From: Lutibacter agarilyticus
Lineage (GTDB): Bacteria; Bacteroidota; Bacteroidia; Flavobacteriales; Flavobacteriaceae
Direction of reading: 5' to 3'
Length of the DNA: 64,000 nucleotides
NCBI RefSeq assembly: GCF_900188235.1
Contig: NZ_FZNT01000008.1
Coordinates: 62,001-126,000, forward strand
The notes under the pieces were generated by a model. That model saw nothing but the letters and a program-made list of their open reading frames with translations. It was not told where the DNA came from and made no database searches. Position numbers and translations under genes: made by a program. Shown one piece after another: positions 1 through 7,691 of the stretch; positions within the stretch are counted from its first letter, which is position 1; the number at the start of each line of letters is the position of its first letter.

Positions 1-562
1 CTTTAAAATCGGATGTTTTTAGCATCCAACTTTCTGCTGCTGCTTGCCAATTTTCAATTGGATTGTTTCCTTTTTTCCATCCAACAGATTCGTAGTAATT
101 GAAGAATTTTTCAGCTTCATTTTCAGACCAATTCTTTTTTTTGAAAAAATTAAAAATCTCTTTTATAGAGAGAGGTTTATTTATGTTTGTATTATGTTTA
201 TTAATGTTTATATAAGATACCGAAGCTTGTCCGTTTATAGGACGGTCTAAATCCACACCTTGAATTTCACTTGTCCCAAATTGAAACAACTGAACTCTAC
301 TGCCTTTAAACGGGTTGTGAGATGGACTATAAAGTATATATTTCCAGTTACTTAGCTCTTTGATGCATTTATGGTAGGTGGATTTTGAGCCTATTTTAGA
401 TTGACTCATAACTTCTTCTCGATTTATGAAAAAATCTTTCGGAAATCGGTTGTAATTCCAAATATAAAATAAGGCTAAATATAAGCTGATATGTGTTGTA
501 TTTAATCTCCTATCTTTTGAAAATTGATCTAGTATAGCGTTGAGGTGTTTTATGTAGTTCAT
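1..562 (-). CDS. Conserved mobile-element protein, winged-helix-like (partial)
   Basis: Reading the complement from ATG at 562 gives 187 uninterrupted codons to the window edge, so the C-terminus is missing. The start (MNYIKHLNAILDQF) and the segment HISLYLALFYIWNYNRF, followed by REEVMSQSKIGSKSTYHKCI, look like the N-terminal winged-helix region of a protein common on Bacteroidetes plasmids and integrative elements. It is usually left unnamed or called a transcriptional or replication regulator. It follows the HTH gene on the same strand, separated by a 48-bp gap that holds a degenerate copy of a dispersed repeat. The function is not known to me; a role in replication or in regulating the element is inference. 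Confidence 0.65.
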   Translation of the reverse strand, partial: MNYIKHLNAILDQFSKDRRLNTTHISLYLALFYIWNYNRFPKDFFINREEVMSQSKIGSKSTYHKCIKELSNWKYILYSPSHNPFKGSRVQLFQFGTSEIQGVDLDRPINGQASVSYININKHNTNINKPLSIKEIFNFFKKKNWSENEAEKFFNYYESVGWKKGNNPIENWQAAAESWMLKTSDFK

Positions 563-573
563 AGTTTTTTAAT

Positions 574-605
574 GATGAGATTCCTTATCAAGTGCAGAAT
601 GACGT
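574..605. repeat. Degenerate copy of dispersed palindromic repeat
   Basis: This stretch reads ATGATGAGATT, four divergent bases, then ATCAAGT-CAGAATGACGTT. It matches the copy at 25902-25933 at nearly every position, but its central stem is broken. It shows that the repeat family seen in core intergenic regions also occurs inside the mobile element. Confidence 0.6.
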
Positions 606-610
606 TGATA

Positions 611-889
611 TTAAAAGTTATTATGGATGCTATTTTCTTTCATCACTTTTGATATTTCTTCTGGGTCATAAAATATAATTCCGCCAATTTTTATATAGGG
701 CAGTGTTCCATTGATTCTCATTGTTTGAAGTGTTCCAGAACTTACTTTTAATATTTTCATTAAATCGGGAGATTTCAAATATTTTTTACGGCTTAAATCT
801 TCACTTAATTTTAATAATTTTTTTATGTCGTCTAGTAGTTCTAATCTGAATTCTCTCAGATCATCGGTTGTGATAATTTCTGTAGGCAT
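611..889 (-). CDS. Excisionase-like helix-turn-helix protein
   Basis: A 92-residue protein. Residues about 38-85 (YLKSPDLMKILKVSSGTL, then IKIGGIIFYDPEEISKVM) form the small winged HTH of the MerR/HTH_17 class, in which a helix pair is followed by a short wing that reads like 'kiGg..fy...ei'. Such proteins on Bacteroidetes conjugative transposons are excisionases (Xis2c/Xis2d of CTnDOT) or regulators of mobilization genes. It precedes the partial winged-helix gene on the same strand and is separated from rteC by a 345-bp region rich in palindromes. That order resembles CTnDOT, where RteC activates the xis operon. The HTH class is clear; the excisionase role is inferred from context. Confidence 0.75.
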   Translation of the reverse strand: MPTEIITTDDLREFRLELLDDIKKLLKLSEDLSRKKYLKSPDLMKILKVSSGTLQTMRINGTLPYIKIGGIIFYDPEEISKVMKENSIHNNF

Positions 890-967
890 TTTAATTGTTT
901 TTTGAATTAATAAATTTTTATAGCGATTTGACTTTCGTACTACAAAGCTGTAAAACTTGTTTGAATA

Positions 968-1204
968 TTTTTAGTAGTAACTTAGTAGCTACTAAAAAAT
1001 TTAACATTTCAAAACACTTAAATCACTTGTAATCAGAGATTTATTTTTTGATATTTTTTTGAACCTTAAAAAATTTTTAACCAGACCTTGTTTTTCTATC
1101 AAAAAAAACCTGAAAATTGACAATTTTCAGGCTAAAAAAGGACTATTTTTCAAAAATAATAGTAAATAGTATATACTACTTACTACTAAAAATTTTAACA
1201 TTTA
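968..1204. promoter_or_regulatory. TAGTA/TACTA palindrome cluster between rteC and the HTH gene
   Basis: The 345-bp gap 890-1234 has no gene but holds several symmetric elements: a perfect 14-bp palindrome TTAGTAGCTACTAA at 982-995; an inverted repeat TTTTTAGTAG / CTACTAAAAA at 968-977 and 989-998; an imperfect palindrome at 1161-1184 built from AGTAA, TAGTA, TACTA and TTACT; and a direct repeat of about 22 bp starting CTACTAAAAA at 989-1010 and 1183-1204. In CTnDOT, RteC binds inverted repeats upstream of the xis promoter, so these are candidate RteC operators for the HTH operon. The repeats are seen; the binding protein is inference. Confidence 0.5.
1101..1131 (-). terminator. Rho-independent terminator downstream of rteC
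   Basis: An 11-bp stem CCTGAAAATTG / CAATTTTCAGG (1109-1119 and 1121-1131) with almost no loop is followed, on the minus strand, by eight T residues (1101-1108). It lies about 100 bp past the rteC stop codon. Confidence 0.75.
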
Positions 1205-1234
1205 CTAATCTATAATAGATTGACTTATAAGTTA

Positions 1235-2089
1235 TTAAGATTTTTTCAAATCTTCATCTATTGTTTTCAACAAGGCAATTTTTAATTTATCAAGGAATTT
1301 TGTGGGATCTTTTTTTCTGTTTTTAATTTGACTGAAGGTATTGTAAATATTCCCTACATCAACATCGAAATTATTTTTACAAAATTCAACAATTTTAGAC
1401 ATTTCTACATTTCCATTATTTATAGCCTTTGCTTTTATTAAAGGTAGTATCCACTCTATCAAATCGGTGTTTGAAGCCGTCCATTTTAAGCCTGTATCTT
1501 GCTGTGCCCGAACTTCCTTAATTGGTGGTTTTGAATTCTTTTTTTTAAAAGATTCTAATTGTTTTTCGTAAAACTTAATAAGCAAATCGTACGCAACTAC
1601 TTTTGAAGCAAGATGATCTCTCAAGGTGCTAAATTCAGGGTCTTCAAAAATGGTCGTATTGTCGATAAATAGTTCTAATTGCTCTTCACCTCTTAGGAAA
1701 TAAGTTTTATCATTTTTTGATTCCTCAAGCTTATAATAATTTATAAAATCTATATGCCTACAATGTTCTTTTGAAATTTCACTCAATTTTAGATTCACAA
1801 ATTTACGCTGTTCCGATTTGCTTCCCTTTGGTTTTTCGTGTAAATAACCATTCAAATTAAGGTAAAATATTAACCTTCCTTTGACATAGGGTTTTTGATG
1901 TTTAAAAAAATATATTTCCTTTTTTGGAGAATCAAAACTGTTCAATAGGACTTCACGTCTAAGTTCATTTAAACAGTTTTTAGTTCTATTTATCTTTTTT
2001 TTAAGTTGTAATAACTGTGTTAAATTTGATTTTTCAATTTCAGATATAGATGTGTCGAAACATTCGATAATCGAAGCAATTTTTTTCAT
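1235..2089 (-). CDS. rteC: RteC domain regulator of the mobile element
   Basis: A 284-residue protein matching the RteC family along its length: EIYFFKHQKPYVKGRLIFYL near residues 58-77, a DKTYFLRGEEQLELF block near 130, an acidic DPEFSTLRDHLASKVVAYDLL block near 150-170, and the C-terminal winged-helix-like region (WTASNTDLIEWILPL, then VEMSKIVEFCKNNFDVDVGNIY, FLDKL). In Bacteroides CTnDOT, RteC is the DNA-binding activator of the excision operon. Here it sits between the integrase and the HTH gene, all on one strand, as expected for an element regulator. No RteA/RteB two-component pair is visible, so the inducing signal is unknown. Confidence 0.85.
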   Translation of the reverse strand: MKKIASIIECFDTSISEIEKSNLTQLLQLKKKINRTKNCLNELRREVLLNSFDSPKKEIYFFKHQKPYVKGRLIFYLNLNGYLHEKPKGSKSEQRKFVNLKLSEISKEHCRHIDFINYYKLEESKNDKTYFLRGEEQLELFIDNTTIFEDPEFSTLRDHLASKVVAYDLLIKFYEKQLESFKKKNSKPPIKEVRAQQDTGLKWTASNTDLIEWILPLIKAKAINNGNVEMSKIVEFCKNNFDVDVGNIYNTFSQIKNRKKDPTKFLDKLKIALLKTIDEDLKKS

Positions 2090-2191
2090 TTACAATCGTA
2101 TTTTTAATCTTTTTCTCGAAATAAAAATACTAAAACATCTTTTATTGTGTGACAAAAATCACATAAATAACACTATTTTATATTTTGTTAA

Positions 2192-3445
2192 TTATTGCGC
2201 CTTTTTGTTATCGTCAGCTTTTTTCTTATTTAATATATCCCTAAGAGCATTCATATCATCACTCACTTTTCGTTCAATTACACGTGCATAAATTTGAGTA
2301 GTCGCTATTTTAGTGTGTCCTAATAATTTTGAAACAGTTTCTATAGGTACTCCATTTGTTAAAGTTACTGTAGTTGCAAATGTGTGACGTGCCATATGGA
2401 ATGTTAGATTTTTTTTGATACCTGAAAAATTTGCTACCTCTTTTAAATAAATATTCAATTTTTCATTTGTTATCACGGGAAGTAATGTTCCTGTAACTTC
2501 TGTAATTGGGTGACTTTTATATTTATCTAAAATATATTTTGCTTTTTCTAGTAGCGGCACTTTTACCATTACATTTGTTTTTTGACGTTTTGTAATAATC
2601 CAGTTATTACCATCAATTCCTAAATGAATGTTGTTCTCAGTAAGTTGCATAATATCTATATATGCTATTCCTGTGTAACAACTGAAAACAAATAAATCTC
2701 GAACACGGTCTAAACGCTCAGAAATAAACTCATAGGTTTCAAGGTTTGACAATTCACTATCTGATAAAAATTCTCGATTGGTTTTTTCAAAAACTGGCTT
2801 CCATCTTATGAATGGATCCTTATCAATCCATTCTAAATGATATGAAAGTGTCACCATTTTCCTTAACCTTTGAATATGCTTCATCACCGTATTTTGGCCC
2901 AATGCCTTAGGATGCCCTTTTGGCCAGAAACCGTGTAGAAAGTTTTCGAAATCACAGATAAATTTGTAATCTAATTGATTTAAATAAATGTCTGTTGTTT
3001 TTCTTTTTTGCTCAAGAAACTTCGAAATATAATTTTCTGTAATACCATAATTTCTTATGGTTCCAATAGCAAATGTATTCTTTGTTTTATTAGAGTGATA
3101 GGCAATTAATTCGATTAGAGATTTATTATGCTCTCCTTCACCCAAGAAATTAGCTTTAATGAGTTGGGCTGTGATTAATTTATCCTTAAATTTTAAATCT
3201 TGATAAACCTGAAAAATTTGAGAATTAACCTGAGATAAATACTGGTTAATTTGTCTAGCTTCAGCTGAGTTTCCTTTAGCCTTTTTTAATTTAGGGTTCC
3301 AAAGGTCAATTGGAATTTTCTTTTTAAGGCTTATGTTAACTCTTTTTTGGTTAACGTTTATTCTAGCATATAATAATGCTTCATTGTTTTTACTGTTCTT
3401 TTGGTCAGCCCAAAAGAGAATTGAGAATGTGTTTGTTGCACGCAT
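2192..3445 (-). CDS. Tyrosine recombinase (element integrase)
   Basis: A 417-residue site-specific integrase of the Bacteroidetes type: an N-terminal arm-binding domain (about 1-100), a SAM-like core-binding domain (110-215) and a catalytic domain (225-400). Catalytic residues visible are K289 (TKRQK), H350 and R353 in HMARHTF, H377 in LLGH and the nucleophile Y386 in TQIYARV. The usual first arginine is replaced by A261 (CYTGIAYID), a departure also known in IntDOT, which has Ser at that position. The gene starts 233 bp from the tRNA-Arg 3' end. It should catalyse integration and excision at the tRNA 3' end. Confidence 0.93.
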   Translation of the reverse strand: MRATNTFSILFWADQKNSKNNEALLYARINVNQKRVNISLKKKIPIDLWNPKLKKAKGNSAEARQINQYLSQVNSQIFQVYQDLKFKDKLITAQLIKANFLGEGEHNKSLIELIAYHSNKTKNTFAIGTIRNYGITENYISKFLEQKRKTTDIYLNQLDYKFICDFENFLHGFWPKGHPKALGQNTVMKHIQRLRKMVTLSYHLEWIDKDPFIRWKPVFEKTNREFLSDSELSNLETYEFISERLDRVRDLFVFSCYTGIAYIDIMQLTENNIHLGIDGNNWIITKRQKTNVMVKVPLLEKAKYILDKYKSHPITEVTGTLLPVITNEKLNIYLKEVANFSGIKKNLTFHMARHTFATTVTLTNGVPIETVSKLLGHTKIATTQIYARVIERKVSDDMNALRDILNKKKADDNKKAQ

Positions 3446-3523
3446 AGCAGTCGTCTTTTAAATGTTTAACATTGTTTATGACGAAAGTCAAATCTACTAT
3501 ACTGATTTATATTTGATTTAATG

Positions 3524-3568
3524 AAAGTGTCAGTTAAACTGACACTTTGAAAATTAACTGACAGTTAA
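3524..3568. repeat. Paired palindromes between integrase and tRNA
   Basis: Two adjacent palindromes share the half-site CAGTT/AACTG. One has a 12-bp arm AAAGTGTCAGTT and its exact complement around one central base (3524-3548). The other is TTAACTG-A-CAGTTAA (3554-3568). They lie upstream of the integrase start inside the expected attachment region, so they are candidates for integrase or excisionase arm sites, or an operator of int. The symmetry is seen; the role is inferred. Confidence 0.55.
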
Positions 3569-3678
3569 CTACCATTTCATATCAAATAGCATCAAATTCT
3601 ATGTATTCCTAAAAACTTAAAAAACCTATATAAACATAGGATTTACAAGGATTTGGGCTTTTTTGATTGTTACTTTAG

Positions 3679-3752
3679 TGACCCCGGCAGGATTCAAACC
3701 TGCAACCGCTGGAGCCGAAATCCAGTGCGCTATTCAGTTGCGCCACGAGGCC
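3679..3752 (-). tRNA. tRNA-Arg (anticodon UCG)
   Basis: The complement folds as a complete 74-nt cloverleaf: acceptor GGCCTCG / CGGGGTC with two G-U pairs, D stem GCGC/GCGC, anticodon stem CTGGA/TCCAG with loop TTTCGGC (anticodon TCG at positions 34-36), T stem GCAGG/CCTGC with loop TTTGAAT, and discriminator A. CCA is not encoded. It starts only 10 bp after the yqeY stop codon on the same strand, so it may be processed from the yqeY transcript. Its 3' end faces the integrase and is the likely attachment site of the element. Confidence 0.95.
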
Positions 3753-3762
3753 ATTTATTATG

Positions 3763-4212
3763 TTATCCTAATAACTCTTTTACTACTGCTGAAATAGCTT
3801 TTCCATCAGCTTTACCCGCCAATTGTTTTGAAGCCATCCCCATAACTTTCCCCATATCTTTCATTGATGAAGCTCCTACGTTAGCAATAATTGTTGCAAT
3901 TATGTTCTTTAGCTCCTCTTGGCTCATTTGCTCTGGTAAAAACTGAGCAATAATTTCAACTTGTGCCAATTCTGGCGATGCCAAATCATTTCTATCTTGT
4001 TCTAAATATAAAGCTGCACTATCTTTACGTTGTTTTACTAATTTTTGAAGTAACTTAATTTCTTCTACTTTCGTTAAATCTTCTGAAGCTCCACTTTTAG
4101 TTTGCACTAACAATATTTCTGACTTTATGGCTCTTAAAGATTCTAAAGCAACTGTATCCTTAGCTTTCATTGCTTCTTTTATTTTCACCATTAATTCTTT
4201 TTGTAAACTCAT
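3763..4212 (-). CDS. GatB/YqeY domain protein
   Basis: A 149-residue YqeY-family protein of full family length. The N-terminal half (MSLQKELMVKIKEAMKAKD, then LRAIKSEIL) and the C-terminal half (ELKNIIATIIANVGASSMKDMGKVMG, then ADGKAISAVVKELLG) are the usual YqeY signatures; the latter resembles the tRNA-binding tail of GatB and GatE. The family is thought to act on tRNA-dependent amidation or to bind tRNA, but its reaction is not established. It lies downstream of ftsZ behind a strong terminator and directly upstream of tRNA-Arg. A weak -7 element (TATATTCG, 4232-4239) precedes it. Confidence 0.9.
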   Translation of the reverse strand: MSLQKELMVKIKEAMKAKDTVALESLRAIKSEILLVQTKSGASEDLTKVEEIKLLQKLVKQRKDSAALYLEQDRNDLASPELAQVEIIAQFLPEQMSQEELKNIIATIIANVGASSMKDMGKVMGMASKQLAGKADGKAISAVVKELLG

Positions 4213-4238
4213 AGTCTATAATTTGATACTGCGAATAT

Positions 4239-4286
4239 AAAAAAAAAGAACTCGAAAATCTTCAATATAACAAGAAGATTTTCGAG
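4239..4286 (-). terminator. Terminator of the division/cell-wall operon
   Basis: A perfect 13-bp stem CTCGAAAATCTTC / GAAGATTTTCGAG (4251-4263 and 4274-4286) with a 10-nt loop is followed on the minus strand by a T-rich tract. It lies about 50 bp after the ftsZ stop codon and separates the cluster from yqeY. Confidence 0.88.
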
Positions 4287-4337
4287 TCTAAACTTAGAAA
4301 ATTAGTCTAAGGGCACTCGTCTTTGGGCAATATATTT

Positions 4338-6308
4338 TTAATCTACATTGTCATGTAAAAATGAATTGTTTGATCTTAACTGAACGTCATCATTATCATC
4401 AATTTCTAAAGAAGTTCTAGAAACTTTTGTTTCTGATGAATGTGTGCTAGCATCTAAATCAACTCCCATTCTTTTGTATGCAGGTACCTTTTCAATTTCA
4501 TCAATATTATGACTCACTTTATTCATAAATTTATAATTAAAGTTTTTCATTTTTTCTCTTCTATCATCAGCTCTTTTTTGCAATTCTGAAATGGTTAAAT
4601 CTAACGGTGAAACTTCCTTGTGATCTACAACTTCTTGTTCATTAATATCAATTTTACCTTCTGAACGCAAGGTTAAATTTAAATCGGCTTCTTCTTCAAT
4701 TGCAACCTTACTAATTGGTTTTACAGGTGCTTTTGCATTTGCTTTTGCATTTGCTTTTGCATTTGGTTTTGCATTCGCTAAATTATCTTCTAATTCCGTA
4801 TAGTCTTCTAAAGAAAAATGTATCACTTTTTCAACCGTTTTAGCTGGCTCAACAACTTCTGGCTCAATAACCTCAATTGCATTTATTTCAATAGTTGGCT
4901 CTTCTACAATAGGTTGTTCAAGCTTTTTTTCAACAGGTTCGCCTTGCTCTTTTGCTATTGGCATATCAAACGTAAATGATATTTGACTTTCCTCTTCTAT
5001 AGATTCTACCTCAGGTTCTTCACTTACAGGTGCTATATTTGTAATTACAAAATCACTTGGTGATGTAACAGCTACTTCTTCATAAATTACATCTAAATTA
5101 TTTATAAACTCTGTTGAAGGTATCATATCAAATTCATCTTCAACTTCTTCTCCTAAATCATAAACCACCTTTTCTTCTTCTTCAGGTTTTTCATTTAAAG
5201 GCATTGTTGGCTTGTTACTAGACACTTTAATTCCTTTATCACCAGACAAATCAAATGTTGCCTCTTGATCGTCACCAAGCACATGCTTGATTACCTTAGG
5301 GTCGGTATTTGAAATTTCATTTTGCTGATCCTTAGTAAAACCTGTAGCTACAACAGTTACAGAAATAGAATCACCCAAGCTTTCGTCTTCACCAACACCC
5401 ATAATAATATTTACATTGGACTTTGCTTCTGATTGAATAAAATCATTTATTTCTCCAATTTCATCAATTGTTATTTCATCTGAACCCGAAACAATTAACA
5501 ACAATACATTTTTAGCTCCTGTAATTTTATTATCATCTAAAAGTGGTGAATCAAGGGCTTTTGAAATAGCTTCTTCAGACCTATTCATACCTGATGCCGT
5601 CGCAGATCCCATAATAGCTGTCCCACTATTTGAAAGAACCGTTTTAGCATCTTTTAAATCAATATTTTGTGTATAGTGATGTGTAATTACTTCAGCAATA
5701 CCACGTGAGGCTGTTGACAAAACTTCATCAGCTTTTGAGAAACCTGCTTTAAAACCTAGGTTACCGTAAACTTCTCTTAATTTATTATTATTGATAACCA
5801 CTAAAGAATCTACATATTCACGTAATTTCTCAATCCCCTTTTTAGCTTGATCATTACGCATTTTACCTTCAAAAGAAAATGGAATTGTAACAATACCAAT
5901 AGTTAACAAATCTAACTCTCTAGCAACTCTTGCAATAACTGGTGCAGCTCCGGTACCGGTTCCTCCACCCATTCCAACGTTAATAAATACCATTTTAGAG
6001 TTGGTACCTAACATTGCTCTTATTTCTTCTATACTTTCTTCAGCTGCTTGCGCCCCAACTTCTGGATTAGCTCCTGCACCTAAACCTTCAGTTAAATCAA
6101 CTCCTAACTGAATTCTTGTTGGAATAGGACTGTTTTGTAACGCCTGAGCATCGGTGTTACAAATCACAAAATCTACTCCGTTAATTCCTTGAGAATACAT
6201 ATGGTTAACGGCATTACTACCGCCACCACCTACACCAATGACTTTTATTACGTTTGACTGATTCTTTGGTAAATCAAATGAAATGTTGCTAAAATCTGAA
6301 CTGCTCAT
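4338..6308 (-). CDS. ftsZ: Cell division protein FtsZ
   Basis: A tubulin-like GTPase that polymerises into the division ring. The nucleotide-binding GGGGSN at residues 27-32, the tubulin signature GGGTGTG at 114-120 and the T7 loop NIDLKDAKTVL near 215 are intact. The protein has 656 residues, far longer than the roughly 380 of E. coli FtsZ, because of a 300-residue acidic, disordered C-terminal linker typical of Bacteroidetes. The linker contains a short tandem NAKA repeat. A final conserved tail (near KVPAYKRMGVDLD) probably binds FtsA or other partners. It is the last gene of the minus-strand cluster, 42 bp after ftsA. Confidence 0.97.
   Translation of the reverse strand: MSSSDFSNISFDLPKNQSNVIKVIGVGGGGSNAVNHMYSQGINGVDFVICNTDAQALQNSPIPTRIQLGVDLTEGLGAGANPEVGAQAAEESIEEIRAMLGTNSKMVFINVGMGGGTGTGAAPVIARVARELDLLTIGIVTIPFSFEGKMRNDQAKKGIEKLREYVDSLVVINNNKLREVYGNLGFKAGFSKADEVLSTASRGIAEVITHHYTQNIDLKDAKTVLSNSGTAIMGSATASGMNRSEEAISKALDSPLLDDNKITGAKNVLLLIVSGSDEITIDEIGEINDFIQSEAKSNVNIIMGVGEDESLGDSISVTVVATGFTKDQQNEISNTDPKVIKHVLGDDQEATFDLSGDKGIKVSSNKPTMPLNEKPEEEEKVVYDLGEEVEDEFDMIPSTEFINNLDVIYEEVAVTSPSDFVITNIAPVSEEPEVESIEEESQISFTFDMPIAKEQGEPVEKKLEQPIVEEPTIEINAIEVIEPEVVEPAKTVEKVIHFSLEDYTELEDNLANAKPNAKANAKANAKAPVKPISKVAIEEEADLNLTLRSEGKIDINEQEVVDHKEVSPLDLTISELQKRADDRREKMKNFNYKFMNKVSHNIDEIEKVPAYKRMGVDLDASTHSSETKVSRTSLEIDDNDDVQLRSNNSFLHDNVD
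4729..4776. repeat. 12-bp tandem repeat in the ftsZ linker
   Basis: Three perfect units of GCTTTTGCATTT and a fourth with two changes are arranged head to tail. They encode (Ala/Pro)-Asn-Ala-Lys units in the disordered linker. Copy number changes would keep the frame, so length variation between strains is possible. Confidence 0.85.
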
Positions 6309-6350
6309 AAATATATATTTTGGTATGTTGTTTCTTTTTCTTTTTTTTAA

Positions 6351-7688
6351 TTATTCTGCGTTGTCTAAAAAATCTTTGAATCTTTCTCCCCATTTTTCAA
6401 AAATGGTTTTCTTTGGTGGTTTTGGCTCTTCCTTAACTACCTCCTTAACAACTTCTTTTGTTTCCGCTACGGCTGCGGCTTCTTCCTCAAACTTCTGTTG
6501 TTCGGCTACTCTTACTTTTTCTTTATCTAGTTGTTTTAAACCATTCATTAATAAACCAACTGCTGTTGCATATTGCGGACTTGATAAACTTTCGTCAGAA
6601 TCACCTGCTAAATTTTCATTTGGATATCCAATTCTAGAATCCATTCCCGTAATATATTCAACTAATTGTTTTAAATGTTTTAATTGAGCACCACCACCTG
6701 TAATAACAATTCCTGCTATTAATTTTTTCTTTGGCTCTTCGTACCCATAATTTTTTATTTCTAAAAATACCTGCTCAATAATTTCAACAACACGTGCATT
6801 AATTATTTTTGAAAGGTTTTTTAATGTTATCTCTTTTGGATCTCTTCCTCTTAAACCTGGTATTGAAACAATTTCATTGTCTTTATTTTCACCTGGCCAA
6901 GCCGATCCAAATCTTGTTTTTAATAATTCGGCTTGCTTTTCAATAATTGAACAACCTTCTTTTATATCTTCCGTAATTACATTTCCTCCAAATGGAATTA
7001 CAGCTGTATGGCGAATAATACCATTTTTAAATATTGCCAAATCTGTTGTTCCACCACCTATATCAATCAATGCTACACCAGCTTCTTTTTCTTCGGTACT
7101 TAAAACAGCTTCAGCTGATGCTAAAGGTTCTAATGTAATGCCTGCCAGATTTAAACCTGCACTACGAATACAACGTCCAATATTTCTGATAGAAGAAACC
7201 TGTCCAACTACTACATGAAAATTAGCTTCCAATCTTCCTCCGTACATTCCCACAGGTTCGGTAATTTCAGCTTGACCATCAACTTTAAATTCTTGTGGTA
7301 ATACATGAATTATTTCTTCACCTGGAAGCATTACTAATTTATACACTTGCTTTTCTAATGCATCTAAATCATCATCATCAATAACTTCTTCAGCATTTAC
7401 ACGCGTAATATAATCGCTGTGTTGTAAACTTCTAATGTGTTGACCCGCAATACCTACAACTGCATCGGTTATTTTTATTCCCGAAACGGCTATAGCTTCG
7501 TCAACCGCCATTTGTATAGATTGTATGGTTTGTGTGATATTATTTACAACACCACGATGCACACCTAAACTCTTGGCTTTTCCAGTTCCAAGCAATTCAA
7601 TCTTTCCATATTCATTTCTACGACCAATCATAGCAACAATTTTTGTTGTTCCTATATCCAATCCTACTGAAATATCATTGTGTTCCAT
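6351..7688 (-). CDS. ftsA: Cell division protein FtsA
   Basis: An actin-like ATPase that ties FtsZ to the membrane. The phosphate-1 motif DIGTTKIVAMIG (residues about 11-22), the phosphate-2 motif DIGGGTTDLAIF (about 209-220) and the adenosine motif VITGGGAQLKHL (about 328) are visible. The SHS2 (1C) domain lies between. The 445-residue protein ends in an amphipathic segment FEKWGERFKDFLDN, the expected membrane-targeting helix, after a Glu/Lys/Pro-rich linker. It lies 3 bp downstream of ftsQ and 42 bp upstream of ftsZ. Confidence 0.96.
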   Translation of the reverse strand: MEHNDISVGLDIGTTKIVAMIGRRNEYGKIELLGTGKAKSLGVHRGVVNNITQTIQSIQMAVDEAIAVSGIKITDAVVGIAGQHIRSLQHSDYITRVNAEEVIDDDDLDALEKQVYKLVMLPGEEIIHVLPQEFKVDGQAEITEPVGMYGGRLEANFHVVVGQVSSIRNIGRCIRSAGLNLAGITLEPLASAEAVLSTEEKEAGVALIDIGGGTTDLAIFKNGIIRHTAVIPFGGNVITEDIKEGCSIIEKQAELLKTRFGSAWPGENKDNEIVSIPGLRGRDPKEITLKNLSKIINARVVEIIEQVFLEIKNYGYEEPKKKLIAGIVITGGGAQLKHLKQLVEYITGMDSRIGYPNENLAGDSDESLSSPQYATAVGLLMNGLKQLDKEKVRVAEQQKFEEEAAAVAETKEVVKEVVKEEPKPPKKTIFEKWGERFKDFLDNAE

Positions 7689-7691
7689 ATC

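Larger units (their letters stand above)
1..3678. mobile_element. End of an integrated genetic element at tRNA-Arg
   Basis: Between the left window edge and the 3' end of the tRNA-Arg gene lie, all on the minus strand, a tyrosine recombinase, an RteC-type regulator, an excisionase-like HTH protein and a winged-helix-like mobilome protein. A Bacteroidetes integrase facing a tRNA 3' end is the usual arrangement of an integrative (often conjugative) element, and RteC is the regulator of excision in CTnDOT. Transfer genes and the second attachment site are not visible and should lie beyond position 1. Whether the element is conjugative, mobilizable or a remnant cannot be decided here. Confidence 0.8.

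Noticed and set aside
44-250. Plus-strand 68-codon frame inside the partial mobilome gene
   Set aside because: It is the complement of a longer minus-strand frame that has recognisable protein character; its own translation is low-complexity Phe/Arg/Val-rich sequence without family features.
1101-1205. Repeats in the mobile element gap as a CRISPR array
   Set aside because: There are only palindromes and one 22-bp direct repeat, with no regular repeat-spacer spacing and no cas genes nearby.
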